Assembly: GCF_001509585.1 (NCBI RefSeq)
Contig: NZ_LNCI01000010.1
Location: 174,100 to 238,099 of the forward strand
Direction: 5' to 3'
Source: Tropicimonas marinistellae
GTDB lineage: Bacteria > Pseudomonadota > Alphaproteobacteria > Rhodobacterales > Rhodobacteraceae
DNA: 64,000 nt
The notes beneath the pieces were generated by a model, which saw nothing but the letters and a program-made list of their open reading frames with translations, ran no database searches and was not told the DNA's origin. The position numbers and the translations under genes were made by a program. Of this stretch, positions 26,054 to 33,909 are shown in pieces (position 1 is the first letter of the stretch; each line of letters opens with the position of its first letter).

Positions 26054-26148
26054 TCGTTTCGGGGCTCGGGTGTCGTGGCGCGGTCGCGGTTCGATAGGGC
26101 CGCAGGCGGCCGCGCGGCGTGCTGAGTGGCCGGCTTGGGGTCCGTCGC

Positions 26149-27282
26149 TTAATCCAATGTCCGGCGGAACCGTGTGAGAGCAATACCGGCATAGGCCAGA
26201 ACGAACACGACGAGTGCAGCCATCGGTGCGGAGACATTCGTCAAGTCGGCCCCCTTCAGCATCACCGCCCGGATCATTCGCAGGAAATGGGTGAGCGGGA
26301 AAAGCTCGCCCAGTACCTGCGCCCAGACCGGCATGCCGCGATAGGGGAACATGAACCCGGAGAGAAGCAGCGAGGGCAGAAAGAAGAAGAACGTCAGCTG
26401 CATGGCCTGCATCTGGGTTCGGGCCGCGGTGGAGATCGTGTAGCCCAACAGCACGAGCGACAGGACGAAGATGAACACCCCTGTCAGCAACAGCCAGAGC
26501 GAGCCCACGAATGGCACGCCGAAGAGCGCCTTGGCCGCCGACAGCACCAGCGCCACCTGCACCGCACCGACACCGAGATAGGGAAGGATCTTGCCCAGCA
26601 TGATCTCCAGCCCCGTCGCCGGCATGGCGAGCAGGTTTTCCATCGTGCCGCGCTCCACCTCCCGCGTCAGCGCCATGGAGGTCATCATCACCATTGTCAT
26701 CTGGAGGATCACGCCTAGCAGCCCCGGCACGATATTGTACTGGGTGACGCCCTCGGGGTTGTAACGGCGGTGCACCACCACTTCGAGCTGGCTGCGGGCG
26801 GCATCGGCGGCCTCCGCCTCCTGCCCGCTCTCGTGCAGCAGCGCCTCGCTTGCCACCTGCCCAAGGGTGGAGATCGCACCGGACGCGACGGCCGGGTCAG
26901 TGGCATCGGCTTCGATCAGGATTTGCGGATTGTCTCCCTTGTCGATACGCCGGTCAAAATCGGACGGGATTGTCACAACAAAGGAAACAGCGCCGCGCTC
27001 AATCAGCGCCTCGGCCTCCGCCGCCGACGAGGTGATGTGGTCGAACCGGTAGTAGCCCGTCATCTCCAGCGCCGTGACGATCGCCCGGGAATACCGGTCC
27101 TGCGTCGGAGCAACCAGCGCAGCAGGCAAGTCCTTTGGATCGTTGTTGATGGCGAAGCCGAAGAGCAGAAGCTGCATCAGCGGCACGCCGATCATCATGG
27201 CAAAGGTGATCCGGTCGCGCCGCATCTGGATCACCTCCTTCCTCAGGAGCGCCCGCAGGCGCCGCAGCGAAAACCAACTCAT
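26149..27282 (-). CDS. ABC-2 type export permease (YbhS/YbhR-like)
   Basis: Membrane subunit of an ABC exporter, 377 aa. It has the ABC2_membrane_3 layout: a cytoplasmic N-terminus with RALLRKEVIQMRRDRITF, helix 1 (about 25-45), a large periplasmic domain (about 50-180), then five helices with the ABC-2 signature around MALTREVERGTMENLLAMP. In E. coli the related YbhFSR system exports drugs and Na+/Li+. Only one permease gene is present here, where E. coli has two, so the transporter would be a homodimer. Its ATG overlaps the stop of the ATPase gene (ATGA). Confidence 0.9.
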   Translation of the reverse strand: MSWFSLRRLRALLRKEVIQMRRDRITFAMMIGVPLMQLLLFGFAINNDPKDLPAALVAPTQDRYSRAIVTALEMTGYYRFDHITSSAAEAEALIERGAVSFVVTIPSDFDRRIDKGDNPQILIEADATDPAVASGAISTLGQVASEALLHESGQEAEAADAARSQLEVVVHRRYNPEGVTQYNIVPGLLGVILQMTMVMMTSMALTREVERGTMENLLAMPATGLEIMLGKILPYLGVGAVQVALVLSAAKALFGVPFVGSLWLLLTGVFIFVLSLVLLGYTISTAARTQMQAMQLTFFFFLPSLLLSGFMFPYRGMPVWAQVLGELFPLTHFLRMIRAVMLKGADLTNVSAPMAALVVFVLAYAGIALTRFRRTLD

Positions 27283-28211
27283 GCCATGTTGTCCTGCGCT
27301 TCGCTCATGAACCGGATGAAGGCATCTTCCAGGCTGGTCTCGGTCGCGCTCATCCGCGTACCGGTTTCCGCGGCCACGTGTTGAACCGAGTCCTTCAACG
27401 CCGCGGCATCCCGACCGACCACATGAAGCGACGTGCCGAAGGGCGCGGTTTCCGCCACGCCGGGCATGCCGCGCAGCATCCGTTCCGCCGCCGTCACCTT
27501 CTCCATCTCCCCTTCCAGCAGGAAGGTGGTCAGCCCCGCATGGGCGATCACCTCTTCCACGGTGCCGGAGGCGACCAGCTTGCCGTAGGAGATGTAATTG
27601 ACGAAATGGCAGCGTTCGGCCTCGTCCATGTAGTGCGTGGAAACCAGAACCGTCATTCCCCCGGCGGCAAGGTGGTGGATCTCCTCCCAGAAATCGCGCC
27701 GCGCCTTCGGGTCCACGCCGGCGGTCGGTTCGTCCAGCAGCAGCAGCCTCGGCTTGTGCATCACGCAGGCGGCCAGCGCCATGCGCTGTTTCCAGCCCCC
27801 CGAGAGCGCACCGGCAAGCTGGTGCTGCCGGCTGGAAAGGCCAAGCCCCTCCAGCACCTCGTCCACCACCTTGCGCAACGGCCGCAACCCGTAGAGCCCG
27901 GCCACGAACGCCAGGTTCTCGCGGATCGTCAGGTCCTCGTAGAGCGAGAACCGCTGCGTCATGTAGCCGATTTCGCTCTTGATGCGCCGCGTGTCACGCC
28001 CGAGCTGGTAGCCCAGAACCGTGCCCGTGCCGCCATCAGCCGTCAGCAACCCGCACATCACCCGGATCATCGTCGTCTTGCCCGATCCGTTGGGGCCCAG
28101 GAAGCCGGTGATCTGGCCACGGTTCACATCCATCGACACATGATCCACCACGGTTCGGTCTCCGAACCGCTTGACCAGCCCTTCGACCCGGATCGCCGGT
28201 TCGGTGCTCAC
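27279..28211 (-). CDS. ABC export ATPase (YbhF-like, single ABC domain)
   Basis: ATP-binding subunit of the ABC-2 exporter, 310 aa from a GTG start that overlaps the stop of the HlyD-like gene (GTGA). Walker A GPNGSGKTT, the Q-loop YMTQRFSLYEDLT, signature LSGGWKQRMALA, and Walker B LLLLDEPTAGVDP are present. E. coli YbhF has two fused ABC domains; this protein has one, so two copies per transporter are needed. A C-terminal extension of about 80 residues after the ABC domain is of the kind found in drug-exporter ATPases. An open frame continues far upstream but is not homologous. Confidence 0.92.
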   Translation of the reverse strand: MSTEPAIRVEGLVKRFGDRTVVDHVSMDVNRGQITGFLGPNGSGKTTMIRVMCGLLTADGGTGTVLGYQLGRDTRRIKSEIGYMTQRFSLYEDLTIRENLAFVAGLYGLRPLRKVVDEVLEGLGLSSRQHQLAGALSGGWKQRMALAACVMHKPRLLLLDEPTAGVDPKARRDFWEEIHHLAAGGMTVLVSTHYMDEAERCHFVNYISYGKLVASGTVEEVIAHAGLTTFLLEGEMEKVTAAERMLRGMPGVAETAPFGTSLHVVGRDAAALKDSVQHVAAETGTRMSATETSLEDAFIRFMSEAQDNMA

Positions 28212-29164
28212 GCCGGGTTCTCCGTCAGCCGGACATCGACGATCTGCCCCGGCTTGAGCCAATGCGATGCCGCGTCCGGCCGTGCCTCGACGAGGAAGAC
28301 CAGCTTCTGCCTGTTGTCGAGCGAGTAGATCACCGGTGGGGTGAACTCCGGCCCATCCGCGACGTAGGTCACCTGTGCGGTCTGCCCCTCCGGGCAGCCG
28401 TCGCAATTCACGTCCAGCGTCGAGCCGATGGAGAGCCGGGAGACCTCCGATTGCGGCACATAGAGCCGCAGCAGCACCGCGCCATCCGGCAACATGGAAA
28501 GCACCGGCGCCTGCGGCCCGGCAATCTCGCCGTCGGTGCGCAAGATCTCGTGGATTGCCCCGCCTGCCGGCGCCGTCAGGGTGCGCCGCTCCAATTGCCA
28601 TTCGGCGGCATCGACCCCCGCACTTGCCTGCGCCACCGCCGCCTGCGCCGCGTCGATCTCGTGCGGGCGCGCGGGCAGTTTCGCCACGGCGAGATTGGCC
28701 TCCACCTCGGCGATCTTCGCCTTGGCGACGTCCACCCGCGTTCGGGCATCCTCGGCCTCGGCCGAGGGCGAGATACCACGCGCTGCCAGACCTTCCAGCC
28801 GCTCGGCCTCCCGCTCCGCCTCTGCCGCCTCGGCGCGGGCGGAGGCAAGCGATGCCTCGATCACCTCGATCTCCTCCTTACGCCGTCCCTCGCGCAGGTT
28901 GTTCAACTCGCTTTCGGCGGCTTCCAGCCCGGCGCGCGCCTCGGCAAGGGCGATGGTCGCATCCCGCGTCTCCATCACCGCCAGAACCGCACCCGCCTCG
29001 ATCCGGTCGCCTCGGTTGACCTTCAACTCCTCGATGCGCGCGGTGGTGATCGGCGCGATCAACCTGTACTCGCCTTCCACATAGCCCGTCGCCAGCGGCG
29101 GCAGCCCGGTGCAGGCCGCGAAGAAGGTCGCGAGGACCGGTATCGTGCAAACGAAATCGCTCAT
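28208..29164 (-). CDS. HlyD-family periplasmic adaptor (YbhG-like), probable lipoprotein
   Basis: Membrane-fusion/adaptor protein of the exporter, 318 aa. The N-terminus IPVLATFFAAC carries a lipobox-like cysteine at residue 18, so it may be lipid-anchored. A barrel-sandwich half-motif (YRLIAPITTARIEELKVNRGDRIEAG) is followed by a long Ala/Glu-rich coiled coil (about 75-190) and the second half motif (LTAPAGGAIHEILRTDGEIAG). A cysteine pair NCDGC occurs in the C-terminal part. The ATG overlaps the TetR stop (ATGA). The layout of regulator, adaptor, ATPase, permease matches the E. coli cecR-ybhGFSR locus. Confidence 0.9.
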   Translation of the reverse strand: MSDFVCTIPVLATFFAACTGLPPLATGYVEGEYRLIAPITTARIEELKVNRGDRIEAGAVLAVMETRDATIALAEARAGLEAAESELNNLREGRRKEEIEVIEASLASARAEAAEAEREAERLEGLAARGISPSAEAEDARTRVDVAKAKIAEVEANLAVAKLPARPHEIDAAQAAVAQASAGVDAAEWQLERRTLTAPAGGAIHEILRTDGEIAGPQAPVLSMLPDGAVLLRLYVPQSEVSRLSIGSTLDVNCDGCPEGQTAQVTYVADGPEFTPPVIYSLDNRQKLVFLVEARPDAASHWLKPGQIVDVRLTENPA

Positions 29165-29820
29165 GGCTCGGATCTCCGGTTGGCGTCGAACATTGCGCGC
29201 AAGTTGGCGAGCAGCACGGCGGTGATCTGCGCCACCTCCGCCTCGCCCATGCCGTCCCAGCCCATTCGGCGTTCGACAATCGACTGGCCGACACGGAAAT
29301 AGAGAACCTGACCGATCATCGCGAAGACGGTGAGACGGGTTTGCTCGCTCTCCGCCGGCCAGCCGGTGACGACCTCCCAGAGACGGCAGAATGCACGATG
29401 GCGCGGTTCCATCGTGCGCTCGTACATGATCGCCACCGCCGGCCCGTCCTCGGACAATTCCCGCATGACGAAGGCGACGATGTCGCTCTCTCCCTGCTCC
29501 AGGAGCAGAAAGTGGACGAATGCCGAAATGACCCGCTCGAACTGCGCCAACGCCTGTTCGGGCGTCTCCGCCACCGGCATTTCGACCCTGCCCAGCACAC
29601 CCGCGACCCGCTCCGCGATGGCGGTACCACAGGCCAGCCGCAAACCCTCCTTGCCGCCGAAGTGGTAGGCGATGGAAGCGACGTTGGTTCCGGCCTTCTG
29701 GGCAATGGCGCGCGTGCTGGTTCCACGATAGCCCTCCCGGCCGAACAGCGCGATTGCGGCATCGATAAGCGCCGCGCGTGTCTGGTCGGATGGGCTGAGT
29801 GGTGGGTCGGTCGTGGTCAT
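29161..29820 (-). CDS. TetR-family regulator (CecR/YbiH-like)
   Basis: Transcriptional repressor, 219 aa from the ATG at 29820. The N-terminal helix-turn-helix (about 18-60: AALIDAAIALFGREGYRGTSTRAIAQKAGTNVASIAYHFGGKEGL in family order) is clear, and the C-terminal part resembles the DUF1956 ligand domain of CecR. A longer frame would need a TTG start inside the operator. No strong ribosome site is seen before the ATG. The gene lies first in the operon and starts 10 bp from a perfect 32-bp palindrome, so autorepression with control of the exporter is the likely mode. The inducing ligand is unknown. Confidence 0.92.
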   Translation of the reverse strand: MTTTDPPLSPSDQTRAALIDAAIALFGREGYRGTSTRAIAQKAGTNVASIAYHFGGKEGLRLACGTAIAERVAGVLGRVEMPVAETPEQALAQFERVISAFVHFLLLEQGESDIVAFVMRELSEDGPAVAIMYERTMEPRHRAFCRLWEVVTGWPAESEQTRLTVFAMIGQVLYFRVGQSIVERRMGWDGMGEAEVAQITAVLLANLRAMFDANRRSEP

Positions 29821-29829
29821 CGGGCGACT

Positions 29830-29861
29830 CAAAATTCAATCAAACGTTTGATTGAATTTTG
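29830..29861 (-). promoter_or_regulatory. Operator of the TetR/exporter operon: perfect 32-bp palindrome
   Basis: The 32 bases read the same on both strands; each half is CAAAATTCAATCAAAC, with the centre at CG. The site begins 10 bp upstream of the regulator's ATG, a normal place for TetR-family autoregulation, and its AT-rich content contrasts with its surroundings. Confidence 0.85.
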
Positions 29862-29947
29862 CACGTCCCGTTCCACGACGCAAGCCCGGACCCCGCGACA
29901 CGGGCTCCGGGTGTCAGGTTTTCGTCACGGCGGTCGGGCCACCGTCG

Positions 29948-30790
29948 TCAGGATTTGTCCGGCAGCGGTGGCAGGCTCCGAAGATAGAGGATGATCGCCG
30001 ACAGATCGTCCGCCGTCATGCGGGCCAGGTACCCATAGGGCATCGGCGGCAACATCATCGACCCGTCAGGCCGTTTTGCCTGCGTGACCATCGTGGCAAT
30101 CTCGTCGTCGGAATACTCCGCGAGACCGTCGGCATGGCTGGTCAGGTTCGGCGCGACAGAGACGCCCCAGGGACCGTGGAACTCGAACCCGCCTCGGCCA
30201 AGATCGGTCTCCACCATCGGCCCCTGCGGCCCAAATGGCGTATGGCACTCCATGCAATGGGCCACGGGCCCGGCCAGATAGGCGCCGTATTCCTCAGTTA
30301 CCCCGCGCGGGACGTCGGCCACGGTCTCGACCGGTGGGCCGTAGGCCGGTGGCAACGGGATATTGTAAACGGATTCTCCAGGATCCATCTCAACGGCCGG
30401 GACTGTTCGCAAATACGCGACAATTGCCGACAGGTCGCCGTCCGACAACCCACGGTAGAAGGTGAAGGGCATGGGCGGGCCGATGACAGAACCGTCAGGT
30501 CGTATGCCCTCCCGGATCGCGCGCGCCAGTTCCGCGTCACTCCAATCCGCAACCCGGCCCGCAGGGGTGATATTTGGCGCGATGGCGGTGAACGCATCGA
30601 TCTTCTCCACCAGCCGGCCGGCAAGGTCCTGCGCCGCCACTGGCCCCTCCGGTCCAAGCGGCGTGTGGCAGTTTCCACAGCCCGCCGGACCCTGCACAAG
30701 GTACTCGCCGCGTTCCTCCATGGTTTCGGCCGCTGCCGAAGACAGCCCCGCGCCAAGCGCGAGGGCCGCAAAGCCCATCCATCTGTTCAT
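29948..30790 (-). CDS. Periplasmic diheme cytochrome c
   Basis: 280-aa exported cytochrome with two c-type haem domains. A signal peptide covers residues 1-21 (ending SSAAA). Haem sites are C38-x2-C41-H42 (CGNCH) and C179-x2-C182-H183 (CMECH); each domain ends with a likely axial-Met segment (GPPMPFTFYRGL and LPPMPYGYLARM). The two halves are similar to each other, as in cytochromes that serve alcohol or aldehyde dehydrogenases or terminal oxidases; no partner dehydrogenase lies next to it. The start at 30790 has GGGAGG upstream; a longer open frame lacks homology. It is a single gene by spacing (111 bp from the next). Confidence 0.88.
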   Translation of the reverse strand: MNRWMGFAALALGAGLSSAAAETMEERGEYLVQGPAGCGNCHTPLGPEGPVAAQDLAGRLVEKIDAFTAIAPNITPAGRVADWSDAELARAIREGIRPDGSVIGPPMPFTFYRGLSDGDLSAIVAYLRTVPAVEMDPGESVYNIPLPPAYGPPVETVADVPRGVTEEYGAYLAGPVAHCMECHTPFGPQGPMVETDLGRGGFEFHGPWGVSVAPNLTSHADGLAEYSDDEIATMVTQAKRPDGSMMLPPMPYGYLARMTADDLSAIILYLRSLPPLPDKS

Positions 30791-30901
30791 AGGTGCCTCC
30801 CAGGTTCCTGTTCGCGGGTGGAGCGTAGCACAGGTCCGCGGGAACGCTGACGAAATTCCCTGGGGGAAGGTTTTCGGCACCTCGCGCCCGATCAGGTCAT
30901 G

Positions 30902-32089
30902 TCAGTTCAGGTAGGGGGTCGGGTCCACCGCTTCCACGCCTTCGCGCACTTCGAAATGCAGGAACGGCGACGCCGCATCCCGCACCGTGGCAATGGGTTG
31001 GCCGCGGCTGACCCTGTCGCCTTTCTTGACCTTCAGGTCTTCCACATTGGCATAGACGGTCAATACACCGCCCTCGTGGCGCAACACCACGATGGGCACC
31101 TGGTCGGTGTCTTCGGTGATCGCGGCGACGACGCCGCCGTCCGCGGCCTTCACCGCCTCGCCCGAACTGGCCGAGATGTCGATGCCGTCGTTCCTGCCCT
31201 TGCTGAAATCGCGGATGATCGACCCGCCAACGGGCGCCGTCATGCGCGTGCTCGATGCTTCTGTCGCCTGTTGGCCGAGGTCGGGAGATTCCGGTGTGCC
31301 TTCCACTTCCGGGCTCTCGGCCGTCGCGGTGGCGGCCACCGGCGCGGTCCGTTCGTCCGGCAGCGGCGCGGCCGCACTTGGCGGCGTCGGGGTCTGGCTG
31401 CCCTGCCCCGGCGCCGACGTGGCGCTTGCCGTTGCCGGCCGCGCCGCCGGCCGGTCGATCACCACCGGGATCAACAGGTACTGGCCGGCGCGCACCTCCA
31501 GGTCCGGCCCGAGCCCGTTCCACTCCGCCAGCGATTTCGGCGAAACGCCGTAGAGCCGCGCGATGGAATAGGCGGTCTCGCCAGCCGCCACCTGGTGACG
31601 CACCGGCTCCTGCCCGATCTGTTGCGACGCGACCTGCGTGCCGCCGCCCGTCGTCCCCGCGCGATCAATGGCACCGCCGGCGAGCGTCTCGATATCCACG
31701 TTATCGGCCGGCAGGATCGGCCCGGTGCCCGCGGCCCCGGTCGCCGGCGAGGGCTCCGCCACGCGGCGCGGAAGCGCCAGGATCTCGCCCTGGTTCAGCG
31801 GCGCATTCACCGGCACACCGTTGTACCGGGCCAGCTCCTCCGGCGCGATGGTGCCAAGCCGGGCCGCGACATCGGCAACGGTATCCCCCCGCCGGGCCAC
31901 GACCACCTGGTAATTGGGATAGGAGATGACGCCGCGGTCGTCGGGCCGTGGCCGCGCCGCCGTTTCCACGCTCACCGCATCGCTGGTGTCGAAACCGCGC
32001 CCGAGGTCGCGCAAGTCCAGATCAAGCTCGTTGGTGGAACAGGCGCTCAGGGCAACAAGGCTGGCGCAAAGGCTCAGGATCGGGCGCAT
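30902..32089 (-). CDS. NlpD-like lipoprotein: two LysM domains and degenerate M23 peptidase domain
   Basis: Envelope protein, 395 aa, likely an activator of an amidase in septal peptidoglycan splitting. The lipobox LSAC has its cysteine at 17. LysM 1 is at about 60-108, LysM 2 at about 164-208, then a Pro/Ala/Thr-rich linker (213-285) and an M23 domain (286-395). Metal ligands are missing: N300 stands where the first His of HxxxD is expected (D304 remains) and YAN replaces the usual YAH, while H378 is kept. This is how NlpD and EnvC look, so a non-catalytic activator role is likely. It lies upstream of cytochrome c and downstream of pcm and surE, a common nlpD neighbourhood. Confidence 0.9.
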   Translation of the reverse strand: MRPILSLCASLVALSACSTNELDLDLRDLGRGFDTSDAVSVETAARPRPDDRGVISYPNYQVVVARRGDTVADVAARLGTIAPEELARYNGVPVNAPLNQGEILALPRRVAEPSPATGAAGTGPILPADNVDIETLAGGAIDRAGTTGGGTQVASQQIGQEPVRHQVAAGETAYSIARLYGVSPKSLAEWNGLGPDLEVRAGQYLLIPVVIDRPAARPATASATSAPGQGSQTPTPPSAAAPLPDERTAPVAATATAESPEVEGTPESPDLGQQATEASSTRMTAPVGGSIIRDFSKGRNDGIDISASSGEAVKAADGGVVAAITEDTDQVPIVVLRHEGGVLTVYANVEDLKVKKGDRVSRGQPIATVRDAASPFLHFEVREGVEAVDPTPYLN

Positions 32090-32194
32090 CGGCTCTCACT
32101 CCTCAATCGCAGCGCCCTCTTCTCGGGGCGTCTGGGTAAGTCTCGCGCGGCCGCGGCAAATCTGCCCGCAAACCGCCATTGAAATACATCTCTC

Positions 32195-32836
32195 TCATTC
32201 CCGTCCGAGCCCTTCCAGCAGCGGCACGAAACGCACCGGACAGAGTTCGTCGTAATCGTACCCCTGCTCGGTCCGACGGACCCGGATCAGCGTCTGCACC
32301 GCGTCGGACTGGCCGACGGGCAACACCATGATACCGCCGATGCCCAGTTGCGCCAAGAGCGGGCCGGGCGGATCTTCGGCCGCCGCGGTGACAATGATCC
32401 GCTCGAACGGCGCATGTTCCGGCAGGCCGTGGCTTCCGTCGCTCAGAAAGGTGGTGATATTGGTCATGCCGAGCCGGTCGAACACGGCCTGCGACTGGTC
32501 AACCAGCCGCTTGAACCGCTCCACCGTGTAGACCCGCCGCGCCAGCTGCGACAGGATCGCCGCCTGGTAGCCCGACCCGGTGCCCAGCTCCAGCACCTTG
32601 TCGCGCGGATTGACCTCCAGCGCCTGCGTCATCAACCCGACGATCGACGGCTGGCTGATCGTCTGGCCGCAGGCGATGGGCAGCGGCGTGTCGTCATAGG
32701 CGCGGTCGGCAAAGAGCCCCTGCACGAAAAGGCCGCGGTCCACGCTCTCCATCGCCGTCAGCACCCGCTTGTCCGTCACCCCCTTGGAGCGCAGCGCGAA
32801 CAGCAGGCGCATCTTCTGTTCGGCGGTCCAGCTCAT
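32195..32836 (-). CDS. pcm: Protein-L-isoaspartate O-methyltransferase
   Basis: Repairs age-damaged proteins by methylating L-isoaspartyl residues with SAM. The product is 213 aa, the normal size. The substrate-side motif [13 protein letters not shown] (about 51-63) and SAM motif [14 protein letters not shown] (81-93) are intact, as is the C-terminal LVPLLE-like end (FVPLLEGLG). Its ATG overlaps the surE stop (ATGA); the surE-pcm pair followed by nlpD is a conserved stationary-phase repair arrangement. Confidence 0.96.
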   Translation of the reverse strand: MSWTAEQKMRLLFALRSKGVTDKRVLTAMESVDRGLFVQGLFADRAYDDTPLPIACGQTISQPSIVGLMTQALEVNPRDKVLELGTGSGYQAAILSQLARRVYTVERFKRLVDQSQAVFDRLGMTNITTFLSDGSHGLPEHAPFERIIVTAAAEDPPGPLLAQLGIGGIMVLPVGQSDAVQTLIRVRRTEQGYDYDELCPVRFVPLLEGLGRE

Positions 32837-33621
32837 TCCAGCGCCGCCTTCAGCGCCGCGATACGGTCATGCGCGGTCAGGTCCGCCCGCATCGGCGTGA
32901 CCGAAATATAGCCCTCGATATTGGCCTGAACGTCCGTCCCCTCGCCGGTCGCGACATCCTGCGGCCCGCCACGGACCCAGAGATACCGCCGCCCCGAGGG
33001 CGCGTGCGTGGCTTCCACCGAGAACCGCACGCCGGGCCGGACCCCCTGAACGGTCACGCGGCGCCCCTTGACGGCCGCCGCCGGGCACGCCGGGAAATTG
33101 ACATTGTAGAACGTCCGGTATCCGCCGTTGCTCTCCCAGTCGCCCCGGTCGAGCAGGTCCCGGACCAGTGCCGCGCCATGCTCCGCCGCAGCCTCGAACG
33201 GATCATCGAGCGCCGCGTTGTGCGGCCCGAAAAACTGCGACAGCGCGATCGCCGGCAACCCTTGAAGCGCGGCTTCCATGGCGCCGCCGATCGTTCCCGA
33301 ATAGAGCGTGTTTTCACCCGCGTTATTGCCTCGGTTGACGCCGGAAAGCACCAGATCGGGGCGATTCTTCGCCAACACGTCATGCACGCCCGCAAGCACG
33401 CAATCCGCCGGGCTGCCCTCCGCGGCGTAGCGCCGCTCACCCATTTTCGCGATCATCGTCGGATGGATGTAGCTGATGCAATGGGCGACACCCGATTGCT
33501 CGAAGGCCGGCGCCACGGTCCACACCTCGCCCTCCGGCCCGGCCACCTGTTCCGCGATACGATGCAGGACCGAGAGCCCCGGGGCGTTGATCCCGTCGTC
33601 GTTCGTTATCAGAATGCGCAT
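32833..33621 (-). CDS. surE: 5'/3'-nucleotidase SurE
   Basis: Metal-dependent phosphatase that dephosphorylates nucleoside monophosphates, 262 aa. The metal site [13 protein letters not shown] at the N-terminus (N7, D8, D9) and the motif [25 protein letters not shown] are intact. It is translationally coupled to pcm by a 4-bp overlap. The start at 33621 has GAGAGCAAGAGG upstream. It lies divergently from the RTX gene at 33910; the 288-bp gap holds a GC-rich hairpin (33790-33807) and no other clear feature. Confidence 0.97.
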   Translation of the reverse strand: MRILITNDDGINAPGLSVLHRIAEQVAGPEGEVWTVAPAFEQSGVAHCISYIHPTMIAKMGERRYAAEGSPADCVLAGVHDVLAKNRPDLVLSGVNRGNNAGENTLYSGTIGGAMEAALQGLPAIALSQFFGPHNAALDDPFEAAAEHGAALVRDLLDRGDWESNGGYRTFYNVNFPACPAAAVKGRRVTVQGVRPGVRFSVEATHAPSGRRYLWVRGGPQDVATGEGTDVQANIEGYISVTPMRADLTAHDRIAALKAALE

Positions 33622-33909
33622 GCCCGGCCTCTTGCTCTCCCGTCCTGCTTAGACCGAGGCCGCAGGTGGGGCAAGTCACCACGCGCCGCGCTGACGCAGC
33701 CGCCGCCGCGATCGTGCCGCGCGCGCCAGTCTCGCACCACGTATGCGCGCCCGGCGCCCCGGTCGCACGCCGCCTCGGTCGCTCGTGCTGCGGCCGCCTC
33801 CGGCCGCGCTGCGATCTAACGCAGGAAAGTTGACAGGGAAAAGCGTATCGCAGAGGCTGGTTACCCAAGGTAAATAGTAATCCGCGCGCGCACAGGAGCG
33901 GCCCTTGCC

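Noticed and set aside
33622..33909. Possible small RNA or repeat in the GC-rich gap between surE and the RTX gene
   Set aside because: Only a 7-bp hairpin (33790-33807) and a lone TTGACA were seen; not enough to call a feature.
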